Origin: Gloeophyllum trabeum ATCC 11539 | Lineage: Eukaryota > Basidiomycota > Agaricomycetes > Gloeophyllales > Gloeophyllaceae | NCBI RefSeq assembly: GCF_000344685.1 | Contig: NW_006920427.1 | Coordinates: forward strand, 89,297-153,296 | Direction: 5' to 3' | Length of the DNA stretch: 64,000 nt | In this document: positions 11,428-23,757 of the stretch, one piece after another | How the letters are laid out: every line of letters begins with the position of its first letter | Numbering within the stretch: the first letter of the stretch is position 1 | Translations under genes and position numbers: made by a program | Notes under the pieces: model-generated | Database searches by the model: none | Seen by the model: only the letters and a program-made list of their open reading frames with translations | Told to the model about the DNA's origin: nothing

Positions 11428-11762
11428 TATGATACAATCTGACGTAGACTTTCACTACTCCCGACTCCGTCGTGCCTGGCTTTGTATTCTGTTCTTCCCT
11501 GCATGCAGAAGGGCCGAATGGACACTTCACTTAGGTGGCTATTCCGGGATACCATTCCCTTGTTTCACCGACTATCGCCACCTCCCGACACAATAAGCCC
11601 CTTTCCCCATGGTTCGTCGTCGATCCTCGCATTGCAGCGCCGTGGAAACATGTCCATTCATCGACGTATGAAAATAAGCATTGATAGAGCAGTTAATCCG
11701 TGTACAAGAATAATGATATGCAGTAAAGAATATGGGCTATCGAACTCTCCGATGTCATCCAG

Positions 11763-13748
11763 TCAGAAACATTCGGTGTCTTCGTCGAAAAGTGACTGAA
11801 GATGCCTAGGATCAACGTTTATGTCGCCAGTAGCCTGGTGCGCATTCTCCATATCCTCGTCCGTTGGTTGCGATTCTCTTCGGCTCTGGAACCATACCCG
11901 TGCCTTGGCTCGGCTCCCTGTAACTGATTCCCTGGAAGTACCTGGCGTTTGCACTGCGTCCGGATGCCCTCTGTTCGTCCTGAGGGAGATAACAGGCCTT
12001 GAAGTGCTTTGCGTGCGAGGTCTGTGCGTTTCAGGTGCCGCAGCTAAGTCTTCAATAGTCTCTTGGCCGATCACGTCCAAAACCTGAGGGGGAACAGTAC
12101 TGTAGAACATTCGCCGGTGGATCTCCTCCTCTACGACTGACTCGATGGAGTCCATGTCAGTTGCCATGGCATGGAGTATCTCTTTGAGCACGAAGAGATA
12201 AGCAGCATAGTCTACGCTGGACATGCGTTTCCTGAACTTTGTCGTATCCGTAAGGCGTTGGTGAGACCACTGAACTTGCGTGGCGTGACCATAGACCGGC
12301 GACGATTCCGTCAGCGGTTCGGACAGAGGAAAGCGTTGACTCCGGAGTCGATGGATCTGGTCCTCAGATAATGCAATAGCGTCGGAATGAGCCAAGTCTT
12401 GGATTTCTATTATCTATCCAGGAGTTTGAACTGAGTATCGCAGTCGTGTACTAAAAGGTCGAGACGCACTCGTCCGAAATCGTTGCATATGATCTTCACT
12501 GGGATCTCGCGTAGTTTGAAGTAGGTCTGAATTAGCTGGATTGCCATTATGCCTGGGTGTGGTCTGGTCTCCCGCCACACACAGGAGCCCTCCATCTCAA
12601 AAAACGACAACACTTTGTCGACGGGAATCGAAATGGACGTGGCTCCGGCGTCCACGCATAATAAAGCATGGGATAAGCTGCTCACCAACGAGAGGTTTAC
12701 CTGAACACCGGATTCGCGGCTCGTTAACCTGCGACAGGCTATTATACCCCTGAGCGTCGCTGGGATCTTACGTGTGCAGACTTAATATCAGCAATGGTCG
12801 GTGTCAGGTATGCCTTCACGCACGTTTATCACAATGCGTTCCTTTGGAACGCCCTTCTTCTCGTATGCACACAAGAAATTCTGAGCCTGCGTGACCATTT
12901 CGTCGGAGTTTCCGTGAACACGCGGGTCGACCAGAATGTAGTGAGGACCCGGGACCTGGTCCAAGAATAAAGCGCCGGTCTCAATGAACTGTGGATAGTT
13001 AGAGCAGAGTGCCACAATAAATAAGTTTAGCGACTAACAAACATTTCCATCGCGTCCTTAGTGATCGCTCGGACGTTCCTTGCCACAGCCGTTCAGATAT
13101 CCATGACATCGAAAAGCTCAAATGAGCATACTCACCAGTGAAGCGATCTCTCATTCAAATGTTCGGTGGACAATCTAACAGCATTCCAAAGATGATATGC
13201 TATATAATCGGTGTGTATGACGCGAAGCAATCCTGCCGGAGACGTCATGGTCGCAGCAAGGTCAAAGCCCACAGCTGCGATGCATGATGCACGTCAGAGA
13301 CGAGTGTCGAGGGCAGCGACTAACCGGGTAACGCACGGTAGAAATCAGCCCCTTCTCCGATTATGGATGTCCCAATCTCTCGCAAAGCTTGTATCGTGTA
13401 GACACCAGATTCCTTGTCGGCAGGTTCGCATTCCGGAGCGGATGGCACAACGGGGCTCTTGGGCGCAGGTATGATCCATTGGGATGACTCGCTACCCGAA
13501 GAGGATTCCGCAGAAGATGTGGCTCGGATCCCGAATCGTATGGCGGAAGTTCGCCGCTTGAGGACAGAGTCAATGACCGTACCATGAAACGTGCGGTCTC
13601 TTGAGAAGCTAGAGGATATCATAGCTGATAGTCCTAGTGAGTGAGTAAGATGGTCGAGCCACAACCGCATCGCGAGAGGTTGATATACACAAGTGCTTGG
13701 GCCACCGAGGGTTATTGCCACCGCTGGGCCACAACATCTAAGCGGCAA
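11763..13748 (-). CDS. Transaldolase-like protein, catalytic lysine replaced, C-terminal extension
   Basis: Spliced gene of about six exons encoding a transaldolase-fold protein of roughly 550 residues. After splicing the core reads ALFLDQVPGPHYILVDPRVH, KKGVPKERIVINIPATLRGI, QVNLSLVSSLSHALLCVDAG, GATSISIPVDKVLSFFE, HPGIMAIQLIQTYFKLREIP and IICNDFGRIIEIQDLAHSDA, matching the order of bacterial and yeast transaldolases. The Schiff-base lysine (ILIK-x-AST in TalB) is Asn here (IVIN-IPAT), and the acid Glu in TEVDARL is Leu (ILVDPRV), so the pentose-phosphate reaction is not expected. Introns of 50-65 nt at 13324-13275, after SLHW, after MEMF, after IVIN and after DFGR restore one frame. About 190 unmatched residues follow the barrel and end FDEDTECF. 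The N-terminal 100 residues are also unmatched; start uncertain. Confidence 0.72.
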
Positions 13749-15191
13749 CGAGAAGTAAAGGTGGACCGAGTTTCTAGTCCGGTGCCGCGTCCATGGTCAA
13801 TGCCAATATAGGGTAAACAATGGCGGGGTCTACGGATTGGATATTGTCTTGAGTTTCAGGGTCAACGACCGCTTCCAGCGGCCTGGGAGGTGGATGCTGG
13901 TCGATCGCGCCCCATCACACTCGCAGATATGGCTCGAGAGCGGTCAGCGTCAGCGCAGTACAATCCAATGCAGGCTACGGGCATGCGACAAGGTTTGTCT
14001 ACTGTATCGTTCATGATCCTCAATCGGTGTCATAGCCTAGAATTGAGCTTACTGCACGTGTTTTCCGCGGTCTTTGTGCCATTTCAGTTTCTCGCTGTAT
14101 TATTGCGCCCTGTACTAGTTGGCGCCGACGCTATACCCACAAGGGGTATCTCATACGAAGGACGCTCCTAGGGCAGAGGAAGGCGGTCAGAATGAGTGGG
14201 AAATGAATTCAATAGCTAGACCATAAACCGTTCTTGCATATGGCCTTTCCAGCGGAATTGATCACAGGGTTGTGGGATTAGATTTTCCTATGGTCCGGAC
14301 GACTGACGTCCTGTCCTCGACATCCTCGGTGGCGACATGCACGTTGGGCGAGGTAGGGCGACGTCTGCGGCCTCCTCATACCCAAATGCACCGGCGCCTT
14401 GCCTAGTACCCTCCTCGACTACTCAGAAGGCGCACTGGTGTACGTAAGAGTGCGTCGGACGCTATCGTGCTGCCATGGTCCGATGTCATTATCCGTCTTT
14501 GTCAAAATGTCGATCTTTCACTTCCGTTCCCCCGGTGACAGAGGCTTCCAAGGATTATAGCTTCCATCTGTTCAACCGTTACGGGCCCCCATGCAATTCG
14601 AGTTCCCCACACGGAACATCAAACTCTATGCATGTCCCTTCAGGGCCTGCTAAATGGGATTGCATTCGCCCGAAAGACTTGCCAGTGGACGTCTATCTGG
14701 AGCAGTGGGAATGCGTGTCTTATCGAGCCGCGCTCCCGTTCACCTTAGCTGCAAGCCATGTGGATCACTCTCACAGATGTCTTCATCCGGCGATCATGCC
14801 AGCGATAGGCTGCATTGCGTCGTTTCATACGTATTCGGTACACCACCGTGCGCAGCCAGGGAGGCGTTAGACGCACAATAATCTCGCGTCCAACCCCAGC
14901 ACTTCGCAGATGAAGAGGGGCTGCTGAAACGTGAGATTGCGAGAGGTGGAGACGAAGCAAAAAAGAAAACAAAGAGCAACGAGCAAGAGTAGCATGCTCC
15001 GACATCGGGAGCTAATACTGGAATATAATACATTATTTGGACAGCAATCGCGATGAGGGGGTCGTGGGTATCGTATCGTTCGCCGTTTTTCGGGGACCTC
15101 GGCACGGAAATGAGGCCAGGAACAGAGCAGGCGGGCAGACACAGCGGGAAAGCAGAGTACTCGAAAGCAAAAACACTCATCACGGGACGGA
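13749..15191. other. Region without an assigned gene
   Basis: About 1.4 kb. Plus-strand ORFs at 13890-14171 and 14475-14870 (the latter with DYSFHLFNRYGPPCNSSSPH and RPKDLPVDVYLEQWECVSYR) show moderate coding character but match nothing I know. The last part, near 15000, is likely 3' flank of the bZIP gene. No repeat or RNA gene seen. Confidence 0.25.
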
Positions 15192-16466
15192 TCAGGCGCT
15201 CATCCTATGCTGCTGGAGCTGCGAGCGGTCCGCGGAGTAAGCAGGCCAGCTGCTCATGTCTGGCTGGCCGCCGCCTCCGCCTCCGCTGTGGCCGCTACCA
15301 TAGGCATTGTAGGGACTACAATCTGCTTGGGCGGGCGATTCATGCTGCGCGGAATAGAAGGCCATCAGAATCAGAGATACTGTAAGCCAATTAATCAAAG
15401 AACTCACGTAGTAGTGGTCCTCCTCCATCTTGATGAGCTGATACTGGCTGCTCGCAGTCCCCTGACCATAGAAATTCACAGATTCGTGGCCCCCGACCCC
15501 CGGTAGTTGTTGCTGTATTGAATGAGACGCATAACCATTGAGACTATTACTTGCATGACCATTGTTGCCGCTGGGAACATGTGATTGACCTGGAGACGAC
15601 ATAGCCATCATACGGGGCGGCTGCTGGTAGAAATAAAACAGGATGTCACTAGGATCCCAAGAGCTCTCGCAAGAGTTCGCCCGGCCGGCGCTGCGGCTAG
15701 GAGCAATAAAAAATAGTACTCGCCGATATCGAAGGGCTCGAAGCTGTTGAGCCGGAAGGCGTGTCTGGCATTTGGAACGATGGAACCTCTAGTGGGTATA
15801 TCGATGACGAAGGGGGCATAGCAGAATGCTGGGAGGAATGGGAATTTGAGGTGGCATGAGGATGAGACAAGGGAAGTGGCAAAGTTAGAGATGGACGGGA
15901 GCCAGTATCTGGTCGAGGAGACTCTGTAGGGCTCTAGGGATTGAACGCGTTATATTAGACAACGTAACGCGTTTTGGGATCGCTGGCACTTACGAGATAC
16001 GCTCCCTCACCCGACATTCGTCTTCGCTTGTAATCACGCGGGTCTTCGCGGTCCAGTATGGATGGGAACGCTATCCTGCGATCGACCGTCAGCTGCTGGA
16101 GCTGCATCGACTTTGCTTCGAGCTGTCTTCTCAGTCTGTCCATTTCGTGATGGAGCCGCTGGTTCTCCTGCTCGAGCTCACGTATCCGAACCGAGGGAGG
16201 GGGCAGGGCCGCCACCTGCTCCGGTGAGAGATTCATGATGGTCTGCAACTTGACCACGGTCTGTTCCAACTGAACATAACGTCAGTACTCCCGGGAAAAC
16301 GACGCAGTGGGTGACGTGAAGTTTTACCTACCTGCTCAATATAGGCCTTTCGCTTCGCGCGATGCCTGGCCTGTGCCTTTGCATTGCGGCTACGTTCAGG
16401 TCGTTCAGACGACGAATTCTGCGCGTTGCCGGCGCAAGAGCTGTGGCTACTGGGCGAGGGCGTCAT
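15192..16466 (-). CDS. bZIP transcription factor
   Basis: Nuclear DNA-binding regulator with a basic leucine zipper. Exon 1 starts MTPSPSSHSSCAGNAQ and carries the basic region RSRNAKAQARHRAKRKAYIE, with the N-x(7)-R core (NAKAQARHR). After a 60-nt intron follow LEQTVVKLQTIMNLSPEQV and the heptad-rich IRELEQENQRLHHEMDRLRR. Downstream exons are low-complexity: a Ser/Pro-rich stretch (SPTESPRPDTGSRPSLTLPL), a Gln/Ser/Gly-rich stretch (SHSIQQQLPGVGGHESVNFY) and a Gly run (GHSGGGGGGQPDMSSWPAYS), ending QLQQHRMSA. Such tails are typical of activation regions. The zipper is interrupted by a proline-containing insert (ALPPPSVR), which is unusual for a canonical bZIP. Targets cannot be told from sequence. 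Confidence 0.85.
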
Positions 16467-19400
16467 GTAATGGGTGCCGTAACTGGGAGACGCGCTGGAA
16501 TAGAACGTATACGAGTTGGATGATGCTTGTTGATGTAGGTCCGGAATATGGGCACACCTTTATAAAGGCCGTAATTTCACCGGTAGCGCTCTCGCCGCAG
16601 AGACGGGTATGCGTGCCTCCAAACGGCTCGATTCGACTTAGTCGATTTTCGGTCTTTTTCTCGCTCTTCTCCGTAGCGCGCAGTTCCCGCCCAAATTCTT
16701 TTCGAGGCAGGGCAGGACGCTGGATCAAGCCTGGTACAAACAACAGGGTCCTATCCGGTCAGGGATCCCAATCTCGCTTATCCGAGGGCTTCTTTTTCTC
16801 TGCAAACCCCTCGCTTCCCGTTTGCCGCTGCAGCTTCCATGTCCAGGCTCTCCGCAACTGCTCCTCGTCGCCATGCCTCCGTTCGTCCGTCTCGTTCTTG
16901 CCTCCTTCGTCGTCGGCGACCTCGTCCCGAAGCACAGCGCCATGCTTGACGCGCTCGCCGTGCTCGGCATCCTCGACGCCCTCACCAGCGTCGACGCCGC
17001 GCGTTATCTTCTTCAAATCGGGGATCAAATTCGTCGGAGCTATTTCTGCGCCCCAGAATCAACTCCGCGAGGCGTTCAGGCGTATTAATTACGTAATTCC
17101 TATCTGGATCAGCAGTATGATGGCGGCCTTTGCCTCGAGTCTATTCACCGACGCACCCGAGCCTGCGGCTGCCACCTGCCTTCTGCACCGGCCAGCCACG
17201 CGGCGGTACAGGGTCGACAGGGCGTGGGTTCGAGTGAAACGGGTATATTCGCCGCGGTCACCGGACCTTTCAACGCCCATTGTGGCGGAAACCAGCCTTG
17301 CTCCGCAAACTCCCGCCGCCCACGGTCACCTGCCGCCCGAATGCACTCCTCCAACGTCCCCGCGAGTGCACAAGCACGCCTGCTTGGGGTATAGGCTTGT
17401 ACAATTATATTTACCTTCCTCGCCTTCCTTTAATCAATTTGGCCTCGTGCACTCGGCCCTTGGTCAGCCACACCGAGCATCTCCAGCAAAGTTCCCTCGG
17501 TGCCAATTTCACCGATCGATGCAATCTCTATTGCGCGGACTGCTTGCTGTGTCGAGTCCAGTTCGCCGCGCCTTCTCAAAATCGCAGCCAACGGGATGGG
17601 CCGTTTTACCGCGAGCATCGCCCGACTGTTCTTCCTGCTCGTCGTATACAACAGCACAGTAGCAAGCAGACCGTTCGAATATTACAATGGCTTATCCTTG
17701 TTGTTTTTTGACCGCTTCGTCTCGACGAAGAGGCTTGCCCTGGAGCCTCGTTGCCTACAATGTCCACGGATCTTAGCTCCATTCAAATCGGCAGATTCCT
17801 GACCTTCCCCCGATGATATCACTTCTCCTGTAGGTCCATATGTTCGAGCGGCAGTTTCGCGTCTACATCTGGTTGAGTACAGGCCAGCTGGCTACCACCT
17901 CAAGTCTCCGTGCCCTAACCCTCCCGCTGCAGGCTCTCCGTCTTCCGTCTGCTGGCAAGCTAACTAGTTGCCGAAGCAGAGGGTCGTTCCTTAACTCCCC
18001 TAGTAGCTCATCACATGCGATGCAATAGACTCCAGATATCAAGCTTATTTGGTTGCTGTGGAACCCTGGAGCCGCGAGCCTCTCCCTCATGGCATCGGAT
18101 TTTTCGGACGGTGACGCCCCTCGCTGGCTATCTCATCAACGACTAGTTCCATGATATATCAGCATAGCTTCCTAAACGCCGCAGTCGAGCAGATACAACG
18201 AGCAGACGCCAGCAGTGTGCCCTGGCCACCTCTACCTGGAATAGACCCTGCGGCCTGTCGCCCCAAGTCGAATCTACACTTGTCAGGTAGCGCATGCTCG
18301 CCGTGCCACCGTCCTTGCACATTGCACGGCCCGACCCTGTTCTGTCTGCCAACTCTTGGGAATCTGCGGGCTTAATTCCTGTGCGGCCCGGTGCCACCAG
18401 GTTCTGTATTTATTCTGCGGTCCGGCGGTGAAGGTGATTGAGTTTCGCTGGGAAAATACGATGCCTTCTGCTCCCAAGCGTTGTCAACTCCATTTACGTA
18501 CCCCAGCCACCTCTCCCCTGCAATGTATATCGCTCGAAGAGACCTAGTTTGCGGAGGTGCCAGCGTCTGCTATGATAGTGACCAGTCGACGAATCGCAGG
18601 CGCGCGGCACCTATCACAGATCAGGATGACCAAGCGTTGTGATTCTGGCTGTGCGTTTGACGTCAAAACTATAAGCCCCGTCCGGCGACTTATCAATGGC
18701 CTCCTCATCTAGCCTAGGGCGATGTTCATTAGCCGTCGTCCTCTCGCGGGTGGGCACGCACAGTGATTTTATACTATACCCTCTTGAGCATAAATCAACT
18801 CGGTACGTCCAGCTTCCGCGCCTTTGCAACTGCTACATAGACACGTTCAATTCAGTCGTATCTATCAGAGGTGTGCTTCTTGCTTCGAATGGGTCCTTGA
18901 CATGAGAACGATGCAGATGCCTCGATATGGCAGGTGTTGTAGAAACGAGCATTGCATCGCCTCAGCGGAGGCGTTGTTCCTTGTCAGCTCTCTGCAACAG
19001 AAGTGGGATCCACCTCTTCCGTTCTTTAGGAAATTAATGGGCATTTAGGTAAAACAAACACTTGGTAGAGTCTGGCATGTTAGAATGGACGACGACCCGA
19101 TGAGAGGCGGCGCCAGAGCGGCCTCCAGCAGGCCCTGATCATCGGTGACTTGCAAGCGTCTTAGTAGTAGTGCATGAAAGCGAATATACCGCCCTTCGAA
19201 GGACCAGCAGACGGTATCATTTACTATTGCCGCCGGATCATATGTCTGCCGGGTCTGTGGGTCACTCTGTAGTTCGCCGCGTCTAGAATCCACCTCGATG
19301 ATCGTATGCGAGCTACTATACGGAGAACGTATCCTCAAGGGTGCACAAATGTTATGGCGCATGTTCAGCACTGCTACGCGCTGTGCAATGGACGTATGGC

Positions 19401-19684
19401 TCGGATACGAACCCTAACTAGCTTCACGGTATATGTGAATTCAGCCGTCTGGTTTGGGACAAGTCTCTTTGCAGGCGGGATCCTCACTCGGGTTTCAGCT
19501 AAACGGAGCTCCGTTGTCTAAACTTTCCGCCGAAGGTGGGGTCGGTAGTTATGCATGAACACGCGCCCGCGCACAGAATCCACAGTATCCATTAATCAGA
19601 CAAGTCTAAGCTAGCGTCCGGAGACGGCCGACAGTGTTGGTACAGTATGCAGGATGATAGCGAATAACAAACAACAAGATATCA
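16467..19684. other. Gene-poor region, 3.2 kb, unassigned ORFs
   Basis: The first few hundred bases are probably bZIP promoter. At 16.76-17.06 kb both strands show open frames with strong G/C third positions: plus MPPFVRLVLASFVVGDLVPK onward, minus a charged frame with DEVADDEGGKNETDERRHGD. Minus frames at 17145-17378 (ECIRAAGDRGRREFAEQGWF) and 17430-17660 could belong to one spliced gene, and a minus ORF at 19371-19045 contains SFEGRYIRFHALLLRRLQV. None is recognisable. Around 18.0-18.6 kb I see nothing. A 451-residue plus ORF across 16307-17662 overlaps the bZIP start and is likely chance. Confidence 0.3.
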
Positions 19685-22600
19685 TCAATCCTCGTCGTCT
19701 GACAAGACCAATCGTCCCTTAGGCTTGGGACGCAGTGCCGCCGCTGCTGATGCTTGATCGGCTTCTTCCTCGTCGCTCCCCCCATCCAATGCCGCAGGAG
19801 AAACAGCGGGAGAAGGCCGAGGCTTGGAGCCCGAGCCTTCTGATCTCTGGCGGTCGCCCTCTTCAACGTCGTCATCTGGCGGATCAGTCGACTGTGGTGG
19901 CTCCAAGCCAGGGGACGAGGTACGGCGGCGGAAGCGTGGCTTAGGCCTTGGTCGCGCACTGGGCTTCGGGGAACTCGCCTCTGCTGGCGGGCTCGTGTGG
20001 CTCGTGCTGGCGGGAGAGACACGCGGTGAACCGAAGACACCGAGTCCGCTCTCTGAGTCGTCGGAATCGCTGTGCTCTGATTTTTCCACCGAGACAGAGC
20101 GGCTTTCGGGTATGCTGGGGTCGCCCTTGCGTTTCTTCCGCTGCTTCACCTTGTCTTCGCCGTCCTTCTTACGCCGCTTCTTCGTGCCCGTTGGTCGCAT
20201 GGTTGCTATCTTCCCATCCACCGCGGCGAGCGCCATTCTTTCTCTGAGTTGCTTCTCCTTTTCGAAGAAGGCTTTGATGTCCTCCTCCTCGCCGTCGCTG
20301 TCTTCGATGAATTGCGCGGACTTGTACTGCTTGTTCTCCTTCTTTTTCTTGGCCCTCTTCTTGGGTTCATCATCCAACAACTCAACTTCCGCGTCCGAGT
20401 CAGGCGTGGCTTGGCGCCGTCTTGTGCGCCTGCGCGCTTTCTTCGTTAGAAGTGAGGCAGCTTTTTTGCCGTCCAAGTCGATAGGATTCTCCAGGAACTG
20501 GTCGATGACATTGCGACCGCTCTGCAGTTCGTCTGGTGGAATACTCTTGGGCACATGCCATTCCAGCTCGTCGGCATCTGCACGATTGGTCAGGGAGACT
20601 CACAAGATGTTACTGTACCCAATCACCTTCATCCACGATCTCGAACTTGAGTAGACGGAAGATTAATTTCAGATGTGGGTTTCTAGTCGCAGCGTCCGCT
20701 TGTTCATCATTGATGTAGGGAATTACTATGGTAAGCGGCCGAGGTTAATTAAGGTCACTGCCAAGCAGTGTGGTACTTACGGTAATCCGTGAACTTCGCG
20801 AGAGCCTCCTCGGAAGGCCCCCGGTTGCGCTCAATGAAGACATTCTCTGCATCAGACTCTGCATCGCTGTCCAAACCAGCCTTCGACGAGCTGCCATCCG
20901 TCTCCTCCACAATTCTTCTCCGCTGGGCTATTACCAGCGACAAGATCTACAGGAAGGAAGTTCATACGACTTGTGAGCCGACCAAAAAATGAGCACCTAC
21001 GTCTTTGACCCATTCGACTAACTCGCGCTTCCCGTCGTCCGTTAGACAAGCGACAGCGATGCCAACCTGTTCGCTCCAGGAGTAGCCCTTCTTAACTTGG
21101 ACGTCCGGCGGGAACCTCTTGTCTTCCACCATCTGTTCTTCTGCTTTAACTTTCTTGTCGGGTTCCCAGCTTGAGAATCTCTTCCACGTTCCGCGGTTCT
21201 TCGGGAAGAACGCCTAAAACAACGAGAGTTAGAATTACACTCGGTGTTAGAAGGGGAGGGATCGGACCTCGACTAGGACCAGCGGCTCTTCGTCGACAGC
21301 TTTGAAGAATTGACGCAGTATGTAGTTAATCAGCGCCACGAGGTCTTTGTACGGTTGATCCTTCGGCAGGGATTTCTGGTCCGCTAAAATTGTCTTGAAC
21401 AAGTCCAGAGTCGAAGCCTAGGAAAGCTTCAGACAGGAAATAATGGATGTGGCATCTCACTCACCTGGAAGAATAATCCTTCCGCCTTCGCTTTCACGGC
21501 CTGTCTGTGGAGTAGCTTGACAATGCGTCTCATTTCCTCCGCCGACGAGTACTCTTTGTATCTAGACAGATATGCCAACAAAGTGTGGTTTATCTCCGAA
21601 TGCGCAAAGCGCTGGAATGCCGTGGTGTCAGCGTATTGCTAATCGCAATAGCAGATCATCACACTCACCAACTCGAACGCCTCCATGGTCAATGTCGTTT
21701 CTCGGACCAGATCTTCATTGTCCGAGGCTGATTCCACGTCTTCGACATCCGGTACCCCCTCCCCCTCTTCGGTTTCTTTCCCTAGTACGAAGTCAGAAAT
21801 AGGAGCTTGGTGGTACGATAATTTACCGCCCAGAAATACGCACCTTTCCCTTTCTTCTTCTTAGATTTCACCCGTTTCCTCACATACATCTCACCCTTTG
21901 TCTTACTCCATTTCTCAAGCATCTTAAACAGGCTATGCGCAAGGTTAACACTGGCCCCTAGATACGCCAAGGACTGCGTTCCCTCGCGGTAGGAGCGCAG
22001 GCTCTCGAAGGCGACATCCAGCACCTCACCACTATAAATCAGCTGTTGCTGCAAAATCTCTGCTGCCTCGACGATCGTCGGGTCGACGTCGGCGCTGCTC
22101 ATCATGCTGTCTATGAGAGCTAACAGCTGCGTGAGGCATTCGATGCCTGCTTGCAATTCCGTCCATAGCTTGGGCTATTCAGCAGCGTCAGCCAGTCAGC
22201 TACCTCAGAGAGACCGTGAATGTGATATTTACCTTCTCATCCACAGCCTCACGCATACGCTTGAGCACCCAGACTATCCAGCCGCGGTCGGTCACTTCTG
22301 CAATGAGGCCAAAATCCCATGCCTGTCCGTCCTTCCCGTCACGAGCAGCCCGCTCGCGCAGGAAGAACTCGAGGAACCACTTGGTCACGTATAGGAGGCG
22401 CAAGTTGTCCTTCTCTGTGATCTTGGCGCGCTCGGCCTTGATGTCTTTCAGCAGTGACGCAAGGAAGGCTATTGGAATGATCAGCACCAGTACTCGCTCT
22501 TTCAGAGTGAGTACGAACGTACGGTTGAGAGCAGATTCGACGAAAGTTCGAGCCAAGTTCTGTAGGATGGTCCTTGCCTCCATAGATAGGTTATCCTCTC

Positions 22601-23757
22601 GCGCCAGCTCGTCGACCTTCTTTGTCTTCGGGGCTCTCTGTTTCTTAGTAAGGTCGATGATGCTCCCTGCCTCACCGCCGATCGCCTGTTGGCGGTGCAT
22701 CACAAACGTTTGCGACGAAAGCACAGACTCGGCTTGTTTGCTGTTCTCGCCGGCGGAGCCCCTCTTGGGGTTTAGCTTGACTGAGATCGTCGTCCCGAAA
22801 CGAGAGTGTCTCGATGATGTACTTCTCGCTACGTCGCGCCGAATTCGATTCTCGACCTCCAGCAGTCGGTGTAAGGTAGCAGTAGGTTGCTGCAGCGGCA
22901 AGAAGTGTTGGGTGGTAGTGTAGGTTAAAACATGTATTCAGACGCACCTTCGCTTGGTCCAGGGCGAGTGAACTGGGCGTCACGCCACGGAACATCAAGT
23001 AGAATATCTCCAAAGCCAGAGTATTCCAGGGATTATACAAAGGGTCAAGAGCATTAGAGGCGATAGTCATAATGAGATCAGTCAAGTGCGACTCCGAGAG
23101 CCTCTTCACCAGCTTTGACTGCAAGGACGACAGCTCCGTGCGGTCGGAAGACGCATACATATTCGGCGGAGGGTCCTTGATAAAGGCGAGATTGCGAATA
23201 AGATAGAGGACCACATTGATGATCTGCACGTCCCTCTCCTTCCGCTCCTTCTTGTCCTTCGTTATGCACGGCACGACGATGCCGAACATCGCCTCCAGCA
23301 CCCCCTCCTTCAGAATCGCCGCCTTGTAGTGCAAGTGACTCGTGAGCAGCTGCGTATAGTCGGTCCCCTTGTCCAAATCCTCGTCCAGCTCCTTCAGCTC
23401 CTCCGCAAGGTCTATAGGCCAAGTCATAGCCGCCATCAGATCGACACAAGCGACGGCCCTCTTGTCCTCCACCTCCCCTTGTCCCGCAGTCGCCAGCAGG
23501 ATCGGAACGAGGTCATTGGGCAGCACCCGCGTGTCCCAAAATATCCGAGCAACGGTACGTTCATCGTCGGTGTCGTCCTTCCGCCAGAACTTCTTCAGGT
23601 CCTTCAGACAGCCGTATGCCTCGTCGCCCAGCCGGTAGCGTCCGTTTTCGTAGCCGCCGAGCGCGTCAACGACGCTCGAGATGGCCGGCTCCAGAATAGT
23701 ACGTCTGTCGACATACTGCTCGACTTCAGACTCATGGGAGAGGTCGCCGTCGTCCAT
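19685..23757 (-). CDS. TOF1: Tof1/Swi1/Timeless replication fork protection protein
   Basis: Nuclear subunit of the fork protection complex (partner Csm3/Tipin) that travels with the replisome, couples helicase and polymerase and mediates the S-phase checkpoint. The N-terminal timeless domain is clear: ISSVVDALGGYENGRYRLGD, CLKDLKKFWRKDDTDDERTV, ARIFWDTRVLPNDLVPILLA and VVLYLIRNLAFIKDPPPNMY. The middle helical-repeat region spans several exons with introns of 50-70 nt. The C-terminus is long, acidic and basic by turns (LLDDEPKKRAKKKKENKQYK; FIEDSDGEEEDIKAFFEKEK) and ends PKGRLVLSDDED, a common disordered tail. Length near 1,200 residues fits the family. The ATG at 23757 (MDDGDLSHESEVEQYVDRRT) is preferred over an in-frame upstream ATG at 23817. 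Confidence 0.9.

Larger units (their letters stand above)
8966..11762. other. Gene-poor region with unassigned ORFs on both strands
   Basis: About 2.8 kb with no gene I can name. Minus strand 9777-9355 has a hydrophilic ORF (contains AADGDDIQEVGLNDGPKYFG) and 9368-9168 another; together they could be exons of a lineage-specific gene. Plus strand 10690-11335 has pieces that look spliced and coding (AGGPSAGNLGAYVPAGSLYG, WNVYLRPATILRNFQHWKAM, SISDILSAKYNATLLPLDLP) preceded by a TATAAAAG at 10619, but I could not join them into one clean reading frame and know no homologue. No transposase or reverse transcriptase motif is visible. Confidence 0.3.

Noticed and set aside
11270..11440. Similarity between 11.30-11.43 kb (plus) and 19.20-19.31 kb (minus)
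   Set aside because: Both hold an ATCATCGAGG word and a DPQT..YD peptide, but the spacing differs and the rest does not align; this may be chance.
16307..17662. 451-residue plus-strand ORF
   Set aside because: It overlaps the bZIP start and first exon on the other strand, has low-complexity Ser/Pro/Arg composition typical of a chance frame in GC-rich DNA, and no recognisable domain.
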